Origin: Thermophagus xiamenensis
GTDB taxonomy: Bacteria; Bacteroidota; Bacteroidia; Bacteroidales; Marinilabiliaceae
Length of the DNA stretch: 64,000 nucleotides
Assembly (NCBI RefSeq): GCF_900112795.1
Contig: NZ_FONA01000006.1
Span: forward strand, 124,001-188,000
Direction of reading: 5' to 3'
In this document: positions 19,916 through 28,086 of the stretch, in pieces
How positions within the stretch are numbered: position 1 is the stretch's first letter
Layout: every line of letters begins with the position of its first letter
Notes under the pieces: model-generated
Database searches by the model: none
What the model saw: only the letters and a program-made list of their open reading frames with translations
Told to the model about the DNA's origin: nothing
Position numbers and translations under genes: made by a program

Positions 19916-20148
19916 TTAAAAATCTTTAACCATGTACAAAATTCTTCCCCTCTTTCTTATTTCGCGCTGCAAGTATACAGGTGAAAAGTTTCCGGTGTAA
20001 AAACCTTTGAGGAATGTCCGACTATTTATGATGAATAGTCAAAATAATTCGATAATTGCCTCGGAGGAAATCCCAAAAACAGCTATAAAAAAACTCCATT
20101 TGTTAAAAACCGAAAGAAAATTCCGATCTTAGCACCAAAACCTGCCTT

Positions 20149-20616
20149 GTGACACGGGAATTAAATCAATATCATCAGTTGATGGGTCAAATGCTGGACG
20201 ACGGGAAAACCGTTCAGGTTACCCTGCATGGGATGAGTATGTTCCCCATACTTTTCCCGGGTGACAGTGTACATATCTGCCGGACAACCTTTGAACAGAT
20301 AAAGCCGGGGCAAGTAGTCGTGTTTGAAAGAGCGGGACAATGGATAGCTCATCGATTGATGGTAAAAGATGAAGCACATAGATACCTGATTACAAGAGGA
20401 GACGGTTTGCCCCGCAATGATGCTCCCATTCCGTTCCAACAGGTCAAAGGAATAGTAACCAAAGTTGTTAAGAGTCGCTCACCTTTGGCACGAAGTATCA
20501 ACACTTTTTTTGATCGTTGGATGGTATGGCTGGCGCCGGTAACGGGTCGTCTGTTTTGGTATGCAGGCCGGGCGGCGGTATGGGGATTGAGGGGATTGAA
20601 AGGATTGATGTGTTAA
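20149..20616 (+). CDS. S24/S26-family signal-peptidase-like protein
   Basis: A 155-residue protein of the S26 signal peptidase fold. HGMSMFP (near residues 28-34) carries the predicted nucleophilic Ser and is followed by FPGDSV. WIAHRLM (near 65) supplies a His where the ER/SipW-type enzymes have theirs, and RGDGLPRND follows near 85. The start is GTG at 20149; an in-frame ATG at 20182 is an alternative. No N-terminal anchor is obvious; a hydrophobic stretch near 120-140 could be membrane-associated. The ABC exporter follows 214 bases downstream on the same strand. Peptidase plus exporter is a pairing seen in peptide-export loci, but no precursor peptide or modifying enzyme is seen here. Confidence 0.75.
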   Translation: MTRELNQYHQLMGQMLDDGKTVQVTLHGMSMFPILFPGDSVHICRTTFEQIKPGQVVVFERAGQWIAHRLMVKDEAHRYLITRGDGLPRNDAPIPFQQVKGIVTKVVKSRSPLARSINTFFDRWMVWLAPVTGRLFWYAGRAAVWGLRGLKGLMC

Positions 20617-20830
20617 TGTGCTGATGTGTTAATATGCTGATGTGATGAATTAACCGGGAAGTACAATTCTTATATCTTACCAACTAACATCTATAAATCT
20701 AATAAAATTGATTAAGCCGATTAAGGAAATTGCATTAAATTAGTCATCTCAAAAAAGAGGAACAATCAAACACTATCGTCAAATAGCAACCATATTACGG
20801 TATATCTGGAGGAGTTCACCCGGATGGACG

Positions 20831-22561
20831 TTGCTCAACGGACTTCTGCTACTTGTAAGAGGTCTTCTTCCGCTTCTCTTACTCTACCTTATTAAATTAT
20901 TGGTAGATGAGATTCAGGTGGTAGCAGCCGGACCCGGCGTTAAGGGAGCGTTACAACACCTTATGGGCTTACTAATTATAGCTGCTGTGGTTTTTCTCAC
21001 CAATGCCTTGACGGCCTCGCTAGGAGCTCTGGTACGTGAGCGTCAGTCGTTTGTCATATCCGACTACTTCGACCGTTTAATTCACAACAAAACCACCCGA
21101 ATAGAATACGGATTTTTTGAGCACCCCAAATATCAAAATGTATTTTTTAGGGCGTTGCATGAGGCATCGTTCCGTCCGTCCCGCATTTTTTACGGTTTAA
21201 TAGGATTTTTACAAAACCTGATAACCTTGATGTTAATGGGTGGCATACTTCTAATGGTACATTGGTCTGTATCTATTGTCTTACTGTTAGTTACCCTTCC
21301 AACAGCAATCATCCGCATACGATATGCTAAAGAATTGTTCCGGTTTCGGCGCAATAACACCGACAAAGAAAGAAGAGTTAATTACTACAACCGGTTGCTG
21401 ACGTCACGTGAGTTTGCCAAAGAGCTGAGAACCTTTGATCTGTCAACTCTTTTCCGCAAACGATATCATGAGCTGAAAAACGACTGGCGGCAGAGCCAGT
21501 ACAGCATGCTGCGAAAAAAAACTTTTCAAGAAATAGTGGTTCAAATATTGTCGGCTCTCGCAGTCTTTTCATTATACGGGCTTATAGCGTATCGTGCTTT
21601 TATGGGACAAATATCCATCGGAGATGTGGTTCTTTATTTTATGGCTTTGCAGCGAGGTTATGCCTATTTACAGGAATTTTTGGGTCGAATCACAGGGTTG
21701 TATGAAGATTCATTATTCCTGAACAATTTATTTGAATTCCTTCATTTGCCCGAAACAGAACAAGAGAAACGTCAAGGAGCAAATTTACCATTCCCCGCCA
21801 GAATGAAAGAGGGGATAAAACTGGAAAATGTAGGATTTCATTATCCTTCAAATAACAGATGGATATTGCGAAATGTATCTTTTGAAATTCGGGCAGGCGA
21901 GACGGTGGCACTGGTAGGTGTCAACGGTGCGGGAAAAACAACTCTGGTAAAACTACTTTGCGGGCTTTACCGGCCAACAGAAGGGTCGATTCATATTGAC
22001 GGAATTCCCTTGGAGAAAATCAGCCGGAGAGGGCGCACTGACAATATAAGTGTAATCTATCAGGATTTTATGTTATATAACGTCACTGCCCGTGAAAATA
22101 TATGGTTTGGCAATATACGGCGTAATCCTGACGACCAGAAGATAAAAGAAGCGGCACAGGAAGCAGGCATTCATAAAATTATAGAAGGTTTTGACCGGGG
22201 TTATGAGACGACATTAGGCACTCTGTTTGAGGGGAGTGAACAGCTGAGTCCCGGTCAATGGCAACGTCTGGCACTGGCCCGCTCTTTTTTTAACACATCA
22301 GCGCAAATCGTAATCCTGGATGAGCCTACCAGTTCATTGGATGCATTCTCCGAAGCGAGGTTACTTCAATACATCAAAGGCATTACCGAAAACCGCACGG
22401 CTCTTATCATTAGCCACCGGCTATCCACCATTAAAATGGCGAACCGAATAGTTGTTCTTGATGGACAACAAGTAGCAGAGGAAGGTACTTATCATGCCTT
22501 AATGAAAAAACAAGGCGTTTTTTACTCAATGGTGCAATCACTCAGCAGAGATGATTTGTAA
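20831..22561 (+). CDS. ABC exporter, fused membrane and ATPase domains
   Basis: A half-transporter of the type I exporter kind: an N-terminal six-helix membrane domain (to about residue 300) and a C-terminal ATPase. Walker A is VGVNGAGKTT, the Q-loop VIYQDF, the signature LSPGQWQRLALARS (variant of LSGGQ), Walker B IVILDEPTSSLDA, and the H-loop LIISHRLST. It would work as a dimer at the inner membrane. The start shown is TTG at 20831, but transporter-like sequence (YIWRSSPGW) continues upstream in the same frame to a stop at 20741 with no ATG, GTG or TTG. So the true start is uncertain: an unusual start codon or an indel. The substrate is unknown; the upstream peptidase hints at a peptide. 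Confidence 0.85.
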   Translation: MLNGLLLLVRGLLPLLLLYLIKLLVDEIQVVAAGPGVKGALQHLMGLLIIAAVVFLTNALTASLGALVRERQSFVISDYFDRLIHNKTTRIEYGFFEHPKYQNVFFRALHEASFRPSRIFYGLIGFLQNLITLMLMGGILLMVHWSVSIVLLLVTLPTAIIRIRYAKELFRFRRNNTDKERRVNYYNRLLTSREFAKELRTFDLSTLFRKRYHELKNDWRQSQYSMLRKKTFQEIVVQILSALAVFSLYGLIAYRAFMGQISIGDVVLYFMALQRGYAYLQEFLGRITGLYEDSLFLNNLFEFLHLPETEQEKRQGANLPFPARMKEGIKLENVGFHYPSNNRWILRNVSFEIRAGETVALVGVNGAGKTTLVKLLCGLYRPTEGSIHIDGIPLEKISRRGRTDNISVIYQDFMLYNVTARENIWFGNIRRNPDDQKIKEAAQEAGIHKIIEGFDRGYETTLGTLFEGSEQLSPGQWQRLALARSFFNTSAQIVILDEPTSSLDAFSEARLLQYIKGITENRTALIISHRLSTIKMANRIVVLDGQQVAEEGTYHALMKKQGVFYSMVQSLSRDDL

Positions 22562-22703
22562 TCCGTTTGGGACTTTTACAGAAAAACAAAAAAGCCATTG
22601 CAGTCTTTTCCTCAACAATAGCGTTTAAATAAATAGTTATACCGGGTGCATTTCATTAAGCACAATAAATAAGTTTTCACTGTATTTACTTGCATCTTTA
22701 AAA

Positions 22704-24101
22704 TTACCAGGTATAGAACAAGCCTGAAAAAACACCCATGGAATATGGTCTGTAAGACCCGGGGGCATCTTTCCTGATATCGGAAATAAAATAATCCATA
22801 CGGGGCTCCAACCGAAATCGCAAACCTTTAATTAAAGGAACGGAAAAAGCCACTCCAACATGAGTGCTAAATCCCATATCATTTAACCCTTCGGTTTCAC
22901 CAATTCTTTGTTTCTCACCCAAACGTTGCAAGAAAGCCCTATTGTTTACCAACAAGTTTGTACTAACTCCCCCGGCAACGGAAACACCAACTTTTTTATC
23001 AGGGAACAACTGATAACGAACCGTTACCGGAATCTGCATGTATCCCAAATTCTGTTCTAAAATAACATTTTCGGTCCGTTCAGCAGTAGTGGATGTTAAA
23101 TCAATAAACTCATTTTCTGCTTTTTTAAATCCTGACAAGCCACTAGTTTCAACAGGCGATAAACTATAACTAACCTTTCCTAAAGAATTATCAAGGTTAA
23201 TTTGGGTAATACTAGTAGTACTATTCTCTGAAAAAAGCGATGTTTCAGCGAGTGTATAAACCGGTTCGGATGTCGCTTTAGCAATAACCTCCTGGCCCAT
23301 GGAAGCATATCTGACCCCTGTTTCGATTTGCCAACGATTACCTACGGCCAATGCCAAAGAAAGCCCTCCACTGGCCGTATTGAGACCGTTTTCTCTATTA
23401 CCTGAAGGCAATCCGGAAACGGTTCTGAAAGAATAAGTGGGCGAAAACTCACCACCAATCATAACATGTGTATTTTTCTTTTCAATACTACTAATTGGCT
23501 GGTCATGGCTCGCCGTTTCCAGTGGTGAGTAGACATATAATTTATGAGGAACAGCTACAGGGCTAATATCATTAATATTCCGAATAGAAAGAGAGGCCAT
23601 TTTAAAATTGGCAGGTAACAAATGCCGGGTTGATTCGTCACCTGCCTTTGAGAACACTTCCGTTGAAGAAGTCAAAACAGAAGGCATCTGATCGGAAGTT
23701 TCACTATTATTTTGGGTTGGGTAGTCTTTTACAAGCAATATTTTTTCATCGGTGGGATGAAACAAAAGAGACGAACTGTCCGATTCTGTTTTGGAGCTTT
23801 GCCTGTTTGCGCCATCTGAAATAAAAACGTTGTCAACAGAATTCGTGGAATCATTAGTGGAAGCAGTGCCAATATTATTCTTATTTAAACGCATAATATC
23901 GTGACTTCCAATCCACCATAAGCCAAACATAAGCGCAAGAGAAGCAGCCACACCGACTCTCAAAAATATAGGTATTAATCTCCTTTTCTTTTTTTCATCA
24001 AGCCGATGCTCAATCTTCTCCCATATTAAAGGAGAAGGCTTAACTTCCAAATCTTTCAGTTCTCTGAACAACGAATCGTTATCTTTAACCGACATCATCA
24101 T
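22704..24101 (-). CDS. Anti-sigma-like protein fused to an outer-membrane barrel-like domain
   Basis: A 465-residue protein in three parts. Residues 1-42 are charged and helical (LFRELKDLEVKPSPLIWEKI), as in sigma-binding regions. One membrane helix follows at about 44-66 (GVAASLALMFGLWWIG). Then comes a Ser/Thr/Asn-rich linker to about 210. The rest resembles the beta-barrel domain of Bacteroidota outer-membrane proteins (GGEFSPTYSF; FRLEPRMDYFISDIR; ending SGLFYTW). The start overlaps the sigma factor stop (ATGA-type), so the two are translationally coupled and the protein is the likely partner of that sigma factor. The domain combination appears in other Bacteroidota sigma operons; the topology is puzzling. 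Confidence 0.75.
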   Translation of the reverse strand: MMMSVKDNDSLFRELKDLEVKPSPLIWEKIEHRLDEKKKRRLIPIFLRVGVAASLALMFGLWWIGSHDIMRLNKNNIGTASTNDSTNSVDNVFISDGANRQSSKTESDSSSLLFHPTDEKILLVKDYPTQNNSETSDQMPSVLTSSTEVFSKAGDESTRHLLPANFKMASLSIRNINDISPVAVPHKLYVYSPLETASHDQPISSIEKKNTHVMIGGEFSPTYSFRTVSGLPSGNRENGLNTASGGLSLALAVGNRWQIETGVRYASMGQEVIAKATSEPVYTLAETSLFSENSTTSITQINLDNSLGKVSYSLSPVETSGLSGFKKAENEFIDLTSTTAERTENVILEQNLGYMQIPVTVRYQLFPDKKVGVSVAGGVSTNLLVNNRAFLQRLGEKQRIGETEGLNDMGFSTHVGVAFSVPLIKGLRFRLEPRMDYFISDIRKDAPGSYRPYSMGVFSGLFYTW

Positions 24102-24661
24102 AATATTATTGTCTCCAATTTTCGGTCCTCACGAATTTTTTTTTGCAGCCATTTTCGTGCACGGGCAAGGTTGGATTTACTCGTACCTATTGAAATATTA
24201 AGCTTTTGAGCAATCTCTTCATGGGTCATCTCATCAATCACATACATATTGAATACAAGCCGGTACCTTTCAGGCAATTGTTGAATAAGCGCCAGGAGTT
24301 CATCAAGCGAATAACCCTTACCTTCTTCCGAAAAAGATTTCTCCTGGTCTTCAATGTCCGGAAATTCATTGGTAATCTCGGTGCTAATCTTTTTTTTTCG
24401 AAATGATTCAATAATCAGATTCACCATAATACGCCGCATCCACCCCTCGAAAGAGCCTTCGAAGCGGAAATCTCCAATTTTTTCGAATACACGAATGAAA
24501 CCATCCTGTAAGAAATCTTCAGCTGCCTGCCTGTTGCCTGAATAACGCAAACAAACACCAAACATTTTGGGCGCATAAAGCTCATAAAGCGCCTTTTGAG
24601 CACTCCTATCCCCTTTTTGACATCTGGTAATTATATGATTTATATTTTCGAATGCCGACAC
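24098..24661 (-). CDS. ECF-type RNA polymerase sigma factor
   Basis: A 187-residue sigma-70 family protein of the extracytoplasmic-function class. Region 2 (ALYELYAPKMFGVCLRYSGN, then AEDFLQDGFIRVFEKI) lies at about 25-75 and region 4 (LIQQLPERYRLVFNMYVIDE, then MTHEEIAQKLNISIGTSKSN) at about 118-170. The length is normal. It directs polymerase to a small regulon. The downstream gene overlaps by 4 bases and is the likely anti-sigma factor. An upstream promoter was not identified. Region 24662-24960 is AT-rich and carries ATTTAGATAT-type motifs only. Confidence 0.92.
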   Translation of the reverse strand: MSAFENINHIITRCQKGDRSAQKALYELYAPKMFGVCLRYSGNRQAAEDFLQDGFIRVFEKIGDFRFEGSFEGWMRRIMVNLIIESFRKKKISTEITNEFPDIEDQEKSFSEEGKGYSLDELLALIQQLPERYRLVFNMYVIDEMTHEEIAQKLNISIGTSKSNLARARKWLQKKIREDRKLETIIL

Positions 24662-24960
24662 TGAATACCGTTCCTGTTAATATCACTATCACAAGATACA
24701 CCTCAAAAAATTAATTCACAATACATTGGGGTAAGGGTAGGGATAAAATATAGATTTTAGTTGTTTAGATTTGAGATATTTAGATATAATACAGGTTGTT
24801 AGATTTTTAGATATTCCTAATATTAACTTCGAACTTCAACCCAACATTAACCTAATGATTCAATTCTAAAACTTTACTAATCGAATTAAATACAAAAAAA
24901 TCTAACAACACATTGATGTAATAACAGACGAGAAAAATGAAGAAGGTTGCGTGAAGAAAA

Positions 24961-25416
24961 TCAAAAATTTTTGCGGATACGTTCCAGTTCCCGTTTAGTG
25001 TCCCTTTCTTTGATGGTTTCGCGCTTATCATGCTTCTTCTTCCCTTGAGCCAGCGCAATTTCAAGTTTAGCATAGCCACGCTCATTGAGAAACATTCTCA
25101 GCGGAACAATAGTGAGACCCGACTCTTTGGTTTTTCGTTCAAGTTTAAGAAGTTCTTTTTTCGTCAAAAGAAGTTTGCGTTCCCTATCAGGCGCATGGTT
25201 ATTAAAAGTACCATAAAAATATTCGGCAATATTCATTCCCTTAACCCACAATTCACCCTTTTTAAAGTAACAGAAAGAATCTACCAAACCGGCACGACCG
25301 TTTCTAATCGACTTAATTTCTGTACCGGTTAACTGTATTCCGGCAACAAACTTATCGATAATTTCATAATCGAAGAAAGCCCTCTTATTGCGTATATTCA
25401 CTTTATTTGTGGCCAT
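24961..25416 (-). CDS. smpB: SsrA-binding protein SmpB
   Basis: It binds tmRNA and is needed for trans-translation, the rescue of ribosomes stalled on broken mRNA. The 151 residues match the family in length and in the core motifs: RAFFDYEI near 12, [13 protein letters not shown] near 26, the [11 protein letters not shown] region near 75, and the basic tail [14 protein letters not shown]. The C-terminal tail that enters the ribosome A site is present. The start codon lies one base after the end of the Yip1-like gene upstream, so the two probably share a transcript. The ssrA gene itself is not in this window. Confidence 0.96.
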   Translation of the reverse strand: MATNKVNIRNKRAFFDYEIIDKFVAGIQLTGTEIKSIRNGRAGLVDSFCYFKKGELWVKGMNIAEYFYGTFNNHAPDRERKLLLTKKELLKLERKTKESGLTIVPLRMFLNERGYAKLEIALAQGKKKHDKRETIKERDTKRELERIRKNF

Positions 25417-25417
25417 A

Positions 25418-26038
25418 TCAAATGGTTATCAAATTCAATAAAATAGTTCTGATTAAAAAAGGGAATCCCAAAACAGCCAGCCCGGCCACCAAAGTAAACC
25501 AGTTCTTTTGAATGGGAGTAGGCCCTTCAAGATTTCCAACGCCGGTCCATATTAGAAAAAAAGCGTAAAACATAAAAATCTGAAGAAAAAAAACCTCAGG
25601 AATTAAAGCCGTAATCAATAAAACCAAATACAAAGCGGAAGAACTATAAATGGCTAACCTGGCGGCGACATCGCGCGACGACACAAAATGAAAATATTTC
25701 ATTACCCTGAAAATAAAAAACCAGGCAACGAAGAGGCCCCCAAAAAGAGCAGCAAACTCAACCCCTACCCGCTTCAATGCCAATTCTATAATAAACGCTT
25801 GCTGATTGATAAGATGAGAAATAAACGTTGCTAAGGCAACCATGCCAATAAGCGGCAGAGCAAAAGTGCTCATCATATCATTAAAAGAAGCTTGCTGGTT
25901 ATGGATGTTCTGCCATTCTCGGGCCGGATGGACGATTAGATTGCGAATTCTTAGTCCCAACTGCCGATACATCCGGGCAGTGGTTATTGGTTCTTTTGCC
26001 TCCATAATACTCCCTTGAATAGAATCTGCACTTTTCAT
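25418..26038 (-). CDS. Yip1-family multi-pass membrane protein
   Basis: About 206 residues with a cytosolic N-terminus ([15 protein letters not shown], the usual Yip1 opening) and about five hydrophobic segments from residue 60 to the end (for example [55 protein letters not shown]). Its role in bacteria is unknown. The start at 26038 is chosen because the leader reads ...ATGCGGATGAAA, as in other repeat-derived starts of this window; an ATG two codons upstream (26044) is an alternative. The leader is the edge of a dispersed repeat. smpB follows immediately. Confidence 0.82.
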   Translation of the reverse strand: MKSADSIQGSIMEAKEPITTARMYRQLGLRIRNLIVHPAREWQNIHNQQASFNDMMSTFALPLIGMVALATFISHLINQQAFIIELALKRVGVEFAALFGGLFVAWFFIFRVMKYFHFVSSRDVAARLAIYSSSALYLVLLITALIPEVFFLQIFMFYAFFLIWTGVGNLEGPTPIQKNWFTLVAGLAVLGFPFLIRTILLNLITI

Positions 26039-26044
26039 CCGCAT

Positions 26045-26445
26045 AAAAATTATCTAAGTTATTGGTTGGATGGAACTCGCATGGCTTAACTAAATTTATA
26101 CATGTCCTTTTGTGGAAAAAGTCGCCATGCTCGTTTCATCCGCATAAAAATTATCTAGGTTATTGATTGGATGGAACTCGCATGGCTTAACTAAATTTAT
26201 ACATGTCCTTTTGTGGAAAAAGTCGCCATGCTCGTTTCATCCGTATAAATTTTACTTACCTCATTGATATATTGGTTCTTAAAAGTAGTCATTAGTAGTT
26301 AGCCGTTAGTCACTGGTTATTTAACACTAACCACTTGTTGACTAATGACTAATCACTTCTTCTGCCTTCTGCCTGTGCACTTCTGCCTTTGTCTTTTATA
26401 CATGTTCTTTTGTGGCAAAATCCGCCATGCTCATTGTCCAACCAC
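26045..26445 (+). repeat. Composite dispersed repeat with two tandem hairpin units
   Basis: Two copies of the hairpin element lie in tandem at 26068-26141 and 26169-26242 (74 bp each, period 101). Each starts GGATGGAACTCGCATGGC and ends GCCATGCTCGTTTCATCC; the ends pair at 15 of 18 positions. After them come TCCGTATAAATTTTACTTA, the TTAGTNN heptad field with inverted arms (26285-26357), the CTTCTGCC-rich box (26358-26390), and a half element TTTTATACATGTTCTTTTGT...CGCCATGCTC (26394-26432). This is the most complete copy of the family in the window. Confidence 0.9.
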
Positions 26446-27069
26446 ACGCAAAACAACAAAACACTATAATACAATAAAATACAAACCAAAAACACACAGT
26501 ATTTAAAAGCAAAATTATAAAATATTATCAAGCTTTCAAGCCTAAATATTGAAATGGGAAGCTCCCATAGCTAACATGAGTGCTTGTTGACAATCTTTGG
26601 GTTTCATGTAAAATCAACCAATATCATTAGTTAAAAGCTCATTAAGGCCAACACTCACTCCTTAATCCGCTACAGGAAAATTCTCCGGCAATCACGAATT
26701 TGATAAATTTTTCGCTTCTGCCTGTACACTTCTGCCCCAAATTTCCTTGGTCATATTCGATTCATCCGAATTACTTCATTCATCTTTCGAGGTAAAGATA
26801 GTCATACTCGGTCTGTTAGGTAAATTAAAATTTACAATCAGTGCGAAAGTAACATGTATATCACAAGATATGTATACTTTTGCTATAATTGAGGTGGGCA
26901 AAAGGGCTTTTCTATAAAAAAACAGGGACAGACCACAAAAGAGATAAGTCAGAAGACACTTTCTTTAATTTCACAATTTCGGACAGAGGTTATTTTCTTT
27001 CAGGGAAATTAGAAGGACAAATTAAACAAAATTAGTTGTAACCCAAATAAATGAAACCAAAAAAAGAAA
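26446..27069. other. Intergenic region upstream of miaA
   Basis: No gene is seen. A perfect small hairpin ATGGGAAGCTCCCAT is at 26554-26568, and a degraded CTTCTGCCTGTACACTTCTG box lies near 26705. TACTTTTG at 26875-26882 fits the -7 pattern TAnnTTTG and could be the miaA promoter, about 190 bases before its start; no clear -33 box accompanies it. The last 60 bases are A-rich. Confidence 0.5.
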
Positions 27070-27996
27070 ATGCAAAAACAATCACCCTACAATTTAATAG
27101 TTATTACCGGTCCCACGGCAAGTGGTAAAACGCAATTGGCCGCACATTTGGCATATCGTATCAACGGAGAAATCATTAGTGCCGATAGTCGACAAGTTTA
27201 TGAAAAAATGGACCTCGGCACAGGGAAAGATTATGACGACTATATTGTAAACGGGGAAAAGATACCTTTTCATCTTATAGATATCCGAAAACCGGGATAT
27301 AAATACAACGTATATGAATATCAAACCGATTTTTTCAAGGTTTTTGAAGACGTTTGTTCGCGTGGCAAATTTCCGATAATGTGTGGAGGTACAGGATTAT
27401 ATATCCAGGCCGTACTGGACCAATACAAAATGGTTCATGTTCCACCTAATCCGCAATTAAGAGAAGCCTTAAAAGATAAATCACTGGAAGAACTTTCGAA
27501 TATTCTGAAACAGTTTAAAAAACTTCATAATACGACCGACACCGACACCAAAAAAAGAGCCATTCGAAGTATAGAAATAGAGACTTATTACCAGAATCAT
27601 CCCGAAATAGAAGTAAAGCTTCCCGAAGTAAAGCCATTGATTGTGGGTATTGCCATCGACCGTGAATTAAGACGTCAAAAAATCACCCAACGATTGAAAG
27701 CAAGATTAAATCAAGGGCTGATAGAAGAAGTAAAAGGGCTATTAGATGCGGGCCTATCTTCGGAAGACCTGATATATTACGGTTTGGAATACAAATACGT
27801 AACCCTATATGTCACGGGCCAAATGAGCTACGATGAAATGTTTGAACGTTTGAATATCGCCATCCATCAGTTTGCCAAAAGACAAATGACCTGGTTCAGG
27901 GGGATGGAACGTAAAGGCCATAAAATACATTGGTTAGATGGCACCAATGATGCCGATTCAAATGCTGCACTGATATGCAAATTAATTTATTCCTAA
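27070..27996 (+). CDS. miaA: tRNA dimethylallyltransferase MiaA
   Basis: It transfers a dimethylallyl group to A37 of tRNAs that read UNN codons. The 308-residue product has the P-loop GPTASGKT at 14-21, the SADSRQVY motif near 38-45 that binds tRNA and isoprenoid, GTGKDYDDY following, and CGGTGLYIQAV near 105. The C-terminal YGLEYKY and KRQMTWFRG segments are typical. The start is the ATG after an A-rich leader. It is a single gene; the cyclase-like/HD gene follows 90 bases later on the same strand. No anomalies seen. Confidence 0.96.
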   Translation: MQKQSPYNLIVITGPTASGKTQLAAHLAYRINGEIISADSRQVYEKMDLGTGKDYDDYIVNGEKIPFHLIDIRKPGYKYNVYEYQTDFFKVFEDVCSRGKFPIMCGGTGLYIQAVLDQYKMVHVPPNPQLREALKDKSLEELSNILKQFKKLHNTTDTDTKKRAIRSIEIETYYQNHPEIEVKLPEVKPLIVGIAIDRELRRQKITQRLKARLNQGLIEEVKGLLDAGLSSEDLIYYGLEYKYVTLYVTGQMSYDEMFERLNIAIHQFAKRQMTWFRGMERKGHKIHWLDGTNDADSNAALICKLIYS

Positions 27997-28086
27997 TCGA
28001 CAATTCCAAAGCCATAAATCCCAAAAATCAATATTTTAGTCAAACAAATAGCACAATTTTTCATGTTATTCGTATAGAATAACATC

